The notes under the pieces are model-generated. The model ran no database searches, had not been told where the DNA came from, and saw only the letters and a program-made list of their open reading frames with translations. From Acidithiobacillus sp. (GTDB taxonomy: Bacteria > Pseudomonadota > Gammaproteobacteria > Acidithiobacillales > Acidithiobacillaceae), in NCBI RefSeq assembly GCF_023256195.1, contig NZ_JAGDWX010000010.1, forward strand, positions 62,001 to 126,000: DNA of 64,000 bases, read 5' to 3'. Made by a program: the position numbers and the translations under genes. Below, piece after piece: positions 60,261-64,000 of this stretch (positions are counted from its first letter, which is position 1; each line of letters begins with the position of its first letter).

Positions 60261-61017
60261 CCTCGGTAGCGACCGCGATCTGCTGCGCTATGCCCGTCAA
60301 CTCGTCCTCCCCCAATGGTCTCTGGCTGCCCAGGAAAATCTCCTGGAATGTCGCGTCCTCATCATTGGCCTGGGCGGTCTCGGTTGCCCGGCGGCGCAGT
60401 ACCTGCTGGCCGCGGGGGTTCTGCACATCACCCTCTGCGATGGCGACCGGGTGGACCTCAGCAATCTGCCGCGGCAGATCCTCTACGGCGATGGCGATCT
60501 CGGTGAGCTGAAGGTGGAGGCGGCGCGGCGCGCCCTGGAGCGTCTCGATCCCGCGGCACGCATAGAGACGGTGGCCGCCACCGTCGATGCCGAACTCCTG
60601 GACACCCTGATACCGCAGCACGACATCGTACTCGACTGCACGGACAACTTTGCCGCGCGACACAGCATCAATCGCGCAGCCTGGCGTGCCCGCAGGCCAC
60701 TGGTCTCGGCCGCCGCACTGCGCTGGGAGGGTCAGCTGACCGTCTTCGACTTTCGCCGGGAGGATACCGCCTGCTACGCCTGCCTCTATCCGGAACTGGA
60801 CGCAGACAGCGGCGACAGCTGTGCCAGCTCGGGTGTGCTCGGACCGGTACCTGGCATCCTCGGGTCCATGCAGGCCCTGGAGACCCTGCGTCTCCTGCTC
60901 GGGCAGGAGTCTCCTCTGGGCGGACGGCTTCTGCTCCTGGACCTGCTCCGCTGGGAATGGCGCACGCTGGGTCTGCGCCGCGATCCGCACTGTCCGGTCT
61001 GCGCATGCCCCGCCTGA
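60253..61017 (+). CDS. ThiF/MoeB/HesA family E1-like adenylyltransferase
   Basis: RYARQLVLPQW, IIGLGGLGCPAAQYLLAAGV, DCTDNFAARHSIN. Confidence 0.9.
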   Translation: MHDLGSDRDLLRYARQLVLPQWSLAAQENLLECRVLIIGLGGLGCPAAQYLLAAGVLHITLCDGDRVDLSNLPRQILYGDGDLGELKVEAARRALERLDPAARIETVAATVDAELLDTLIPQHDIVLDCTDNFAARHSINRAAWRARRPLVSAAALRWEGQLTVFDFRREDTACYACLYPELDADSGDSCASSGVLGPVPGILGSMQALETLRLLLGQESPLGGRLLLLDLLRWEWRTLGLRRDPHCPVCACPA

Positions 61018-61331
61018 CCCTCTCCCGACAAGTGGCCAATACCCTGATGGAGCATCTCCTGAAGGGCGAAGGGAGTGGCTGGCTGGCCCAGCGCGACGGT
61101 CGGCTCAGTGGTATCTATCCAGGTACGGCCGAGCACTGGCCCCAGGTTGCCGAGCAGTTGCAGGCCCGGGGTGAGCGGCTCTTCGCCACTTACGGCGAAG
61201 TCCTGACGCCAGCCGAGGAAGGTGTCCTGCACTTCGATCTTGCGGAGACCGAGCGGGGGGTCCTGAGCCTCGGTCTGCGCGACCCTGCCACGGACGAGAT
61301 CTGGGAAATCACCCTTGAGCAGCACGACTGA
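61005..61331 (+). CDS. Small protein translationally coupled to ThiF-like; possibly degenerate JAB/MPN-like
   Basis: MPRLTLSRQVANTLMEHLLKGEGSGWLAQ; JAMM metal motif not seen. Confidence 0.45.
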   Translation: MPRLTLSRQVANTLMEHLLKGEGSGWLAQRDGRLSGIYPGTAEHWPQVAEQLQARGERLFATYGEVLTPAEEGVLHFDLAETERGVLSLGLRDPATDEIWEITLEQHD

Positions 61332-62142
61332 GGGCGCTTGCCAGGAGTTCACGGTCCTCAGCCACAATATTCAGGTGGGCATCGGCTCCCGGCGCAGCCG
61401 TCACTTGGTCCTGCACGGATGGCGCTACCTGCTGCCGCACCAGCAGAGCCTCGGCAATCTGGAGCGTATCGGCCAGGCCCTGCGGGATGCCGACATCGTC
61501 GGACTCAACGAGGTGGACGCCGGCTCCTACCGCAGCCAGTACGTCAATCAAACCGCCTATCTTGCGGACAAGGCGGGCTTTCCCTACTGGACTCAGAGCC
61601 GTACCCGGAATTGGGGCGAGATCGCCCAACACAGCAACGGCCTGCTCAGTCGCTGGCCCATCCTCGAAGTACGCAGGCGCGCGCTGCCCGGTTGGCTGCG
61701 TGGACGTGGCCTGCTGGAGGCCAGCATCGACCTCGCCGGGCATCCCCTTAGCGTCGTGGTGACCCATCTGGCTTTGAGTCGCCACGGACGTTTTCGCCAG
61801 TTCGAGGAGCTCGCGGAATACCTCGCCGGACGGCAGAGCCTGGTGGTCCTGGGGGACCTCAACTGCGGTGCACGCTCACCGGAATTGCGCCTGCTCCTGC
61901 GGGCCAGCGGACTGCAGCAAGCGGAACCGCCTCTGGCGACCTTCCCCAGTTGGGCCCCGCGTTTTTCCTTCGACCACATCCTTTGCAGCCCGGACCTGGA
62001 GTTCGTCGACTGGCGCCGTGGCGCCGAACCGCTCTCGGACCACCTGTCGGTCATGGCCCGCCTGCGTTGGTGTCACGGCGACGCGCATGCGCCGTCGGGC
62101 CCCGGGCAGTCTGGGAAGCGCGCCAGCGACGTGCCACAATAA
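61315..62142 (+). CDS. Endonuclease/exonuclease/phosphatase family protein
   Basis: VLSHNIQVG, VGLNEVD, VVLGDLNCG, SFDHILCSPDL, LSDHLSVMARL. Confidence 0.9.
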   Translation: MSSTTEGACQEFTVLSHNIQVGIGSRRSRHLVLHGWRYLLPHQQSLGNLERIGQALRDADIVGLNEVDAGSYRSQYVNQTAYLADKAGFPYWTQSRTRNWGEIAQHSNGLLSRWPILEVRRRALPGWLRGRGLLEASIDLAGHPLSVVVTHLALSRHGRFRQFEELAEYLAGRQSLVVLGDLNCGARSPELRLLLRASGLQQAEPPLATFPSWAPRFSFDHILCSPDLEFVDWRRGAEPLSDHLSVMARLRWCHGDAHAPSGPGQSGKRASDVPQ

Positions 62143-62176
62143 GGCGCCATCGGCAGCCAGGAGAAGCGAGCAAGCG

Positions 62177-63319
62177 ATGACCTCCCAGCATCCCGCATCC
62201 TCGACGGGGGAGCCGCAGGAAGATCCCCACTGGGAAATCGAGGGCGAGTTCCTTGCGCTGCGCGGGCGCTGGACCCTGCGTCGGTTGACAGGAGCCATCG
62301 ACACGGTGCGTGAAGGGCTCCGCCAGGCGGGCCGCGATCGCCCCTGGGACCTGCGCGGCATCGAGCGCCTGGATAGCGTCGGTGCTCTGGTCATCTGGCA
62401 CGCCTGGGGTGGCGCACTACCCAAGGACGCGCGCCTCGGCGCGGAGCAGCAGGCCATCTTCCAGCGCTTTGCCACGCTGGAGACGCCGTCTCCGCCGCGC
62501 CAGCCTTGGGGGCTCTGGGCGCGGCTCGAGGCCCTGGGTGCACACATCCTCGGCGTCGGCGGCGATCTCTGGGGCCTGCTGCTCCTGCTCGGCGCCCTGC
62601 TCACGGAATTCTGGCGTGCTTTGCGCCACCCCCGGCATTTTCCCTGGCGGGAGATTTCCGCCACCATCGTGCGCACGGGACCGGACTCCCTGCCCATCCT
62701 CTCTCTCATCGGATTTCTCATCGGCATCGTCATCAGCTTTCAGTCAGCGCCCACCCTGGCGAGCTACGGCGCCAACATCTACATCGTCAGTATTGCCGGA
62801 CTCAGCATCCTGCGGGAATTCGGGCCACTCATCACCGCGGTGATCCTGGCTGGACGCACGGGCTCTGCCTTCACTGCGCAGATCGGCGCCATGCGAGTGA
62901 CGGAAGAGCTGGACGCACTGCGTACCTTTGGCATCTCTCCGGTGCAGCGCCTGATCCTGCCCAAGGTCATCGCGCTGGCCATCACCCTGCCCCTGCTGGT
63001 GGTGTGGACCGATGCCGTCGCCATCCTCGGTGCCGTCATCGTCGCCAAGCTGGACCTCGGCATCAGCGTCGGCTTTTTTCTGCGAGAGATGCCCGTCATG
63101 GTGCCCAACTTCAATTTTTGGCTGGGTATCTGCAAAGGGGTCCTCTTTGGCATCCTCATCGCCTGGGTGAGCGGCTATCACGGCCTCAAGGTGCAGCCCA
63201 ATACGGACAGCCTGAGCCGCGAGACCACCGATTCCGTGGTCCTCACCCTGACTCTGGTCATCGTCATCGATGCCGTGCTCGCCATGATCTTCGCCAATAC
63301 CGGGATCTCCGTGGGATGA
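62177..63319 (+). CDS. mlaE: MlaE-type ABC permease with N-terminal STAS-like domain
   Basis: SLIGFLIGIVISFQSAPTLASYGANIYIVSIAGLSILREFGPLITAVILAGRTGSAFTAQIGAMRVTEELDAL. Confidence 0.93.
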   Translation: MTSQHPASSTGEPQEDPHWEIEGEFLALRGRWTLRRLTGAIDTVREGLRQAGRDRPWDLRGIERLDSVGALVIWHAWGGALPKDARLGAEQQAIFQRFATLETPSPPRQPWGLWARLEALGAHILGVGGDLWGLLLLLGALLTEFWRALRHPRHFPWREISATIVRTGPDSLPILSLIGFLIGIVISFQSAPTLASYGANIYIVSIAGLSILREFGPLITAVILAGRTGSAFTAQIGAMRVTEELDALRTFGISPVQRLILPKVIALAITLPLLVVWTDAVAILGAVIVAKLDLGISVGFFLREMPVMVPNFNFWLGICKGVLFGILIAWVSGYHGLKVQPNTDSLSRETTDSVVLTLTLVIVIDAVLAMIFANTGISVG

Positions 63320-64000
63320 GCGAAACCTGCGCCATCGTCTGCCGCGATGTGGCCACCCGTTTTGGCCCCCACTGGGTGCATCGGCACCTGGATCTCGAAG
63401 TCCGTGCCGGGGAGATCCTGAGCATCGTCGGCGGCAGCGGCAGCGGCAAGACCACCCTGTTGCGAGCCATGGTCGGCCTCGTCCCCCACGTCGAGGGCGA
63501 CATCCGTATCCTCGGATCCTCCCTGGCGGAGCTGCAGGGGCGGGCCGCCGTAGCCCTGCGCCGACGCTGGGGGATGCTCTTTCAGCAGGGGGCTCTGTTC
63601 AGTGCGCTCACGGTATTCGAGAACATCGCCTTCCCGATGCGCGAATGGGGCGGTCTCAGCGAAGGGGATATCCGTGAGCTGGTCGGTCTCAAACTGCAGA
63701 TGGTGGGTTTGCGCCCTGCCGATGCCTACAAGCTGCCAGCGGAGCTCTCGGGTGGCATGGTCAAGCGGGCGGCACTGGCACGCGCCCTGGCTCTGGAGGC
63801 GGAGATCCTCTTTCTCGACGAGCCCACATCGGGTCTCGACCCCATCACTGCTGCCGACTTCGACGATCTGCTACGAGAGGTCCATCGGGATATCGGTCTG
63901 ACGGTGGTCATGGTGAGCCACGACCTGGACAGCATCGCTGCCACCTCCGACCGCATCGCCGTGCTCTCCCAAGGCAAGGTCCTGACCGTCGGCCCCTTGT
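63316..64000 (+). CDS. mlaF: MlaF-type ABC ATP-binding protein, truncated by window end (not in ORF track)
   Basis: Manual translation MSETCAIVCRDVATRFG...IVGGSGSGKTTLLRAMVGL...LSGGMVKRAALARALALEAEILFLDEPTSGLDP; ATGA overlap with mlaE. Confidence 0.93.
   Translation, partial: MSETCAIVCRDVATRFGPHWVHRHLDLEVRAGEILSIVGGSGSGKTTLLRAMVGLVPHVEGDIRILGSSLAELQGRAAVALRRRWGMLFQQGALFSALTVFENIAFPMREWGGLSEGDIRELVGLKLQMVGLRPADAYKLPAELSGGMVKRAALARALALEAEILFLDEPTSGLDPITAADFDDLLREVHRDIGLTVVMVSHDLDSIAATSDRIAVLSQGKVLTVGPL

Overview
The window is a GC-rich chromosomal segment that looks like an Acidithiobacillus (A. caldus-like) sulfur-oxidising acidophile. The taxonomic call is an inference from gene content. Main blocks, left to right: MFS drug exporter + UspA; APC permease; purL-purC-purB-bamC-dapA; MHS-type MFS transporter; a tandem pair of short terminator-bearing repeats (candidate sibling sRNAs); alpha/beta hydrolase; groESL with sigma70 promoter and CIRCE-like operator; phosphoribosyltransferase, fused ATP sulfurylase/APS kinase, NFACT/RqcH-like protein; a Sox cluster (DUF302-like-soxY-soxZ-soxB-membrane cytochrome-resB-soxX-soxA-ccsA) preceded by a strong sigma54-type promoter and a perfect palindrome; cyoABCD-type quinol oxidase; a tRNA-Ser(UGA) gene interrupted in the anticodon loop by a 217-nt insertion with an Azoarcus-like group I ribozyme core; secreted SCP2-like protein; gatCAB; and a long minus-strand hopanoid operon (sqs-shc-hpnG-hpnA-hpnI-hpnJ-hpnK-hpnN-hpnL-ferritin-like-hpnH-hpnM/mlaC-mlaA). 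The right end has an AttFGH-like ABC/CrtC-like set, a ThiF/MoeB set and mlaE/mlaF (truncated at the window edge). The most notable items are the tRNA-Ser group I intron, the tandem anti-Shine-Dalgarno sRNA candidates, the sigma54/UAS architecture of the sox operon, and an unassigned ferritin-like diiron protein inside the hopanoid operon. All family calls come from reading motifs by eye; no searches were run.
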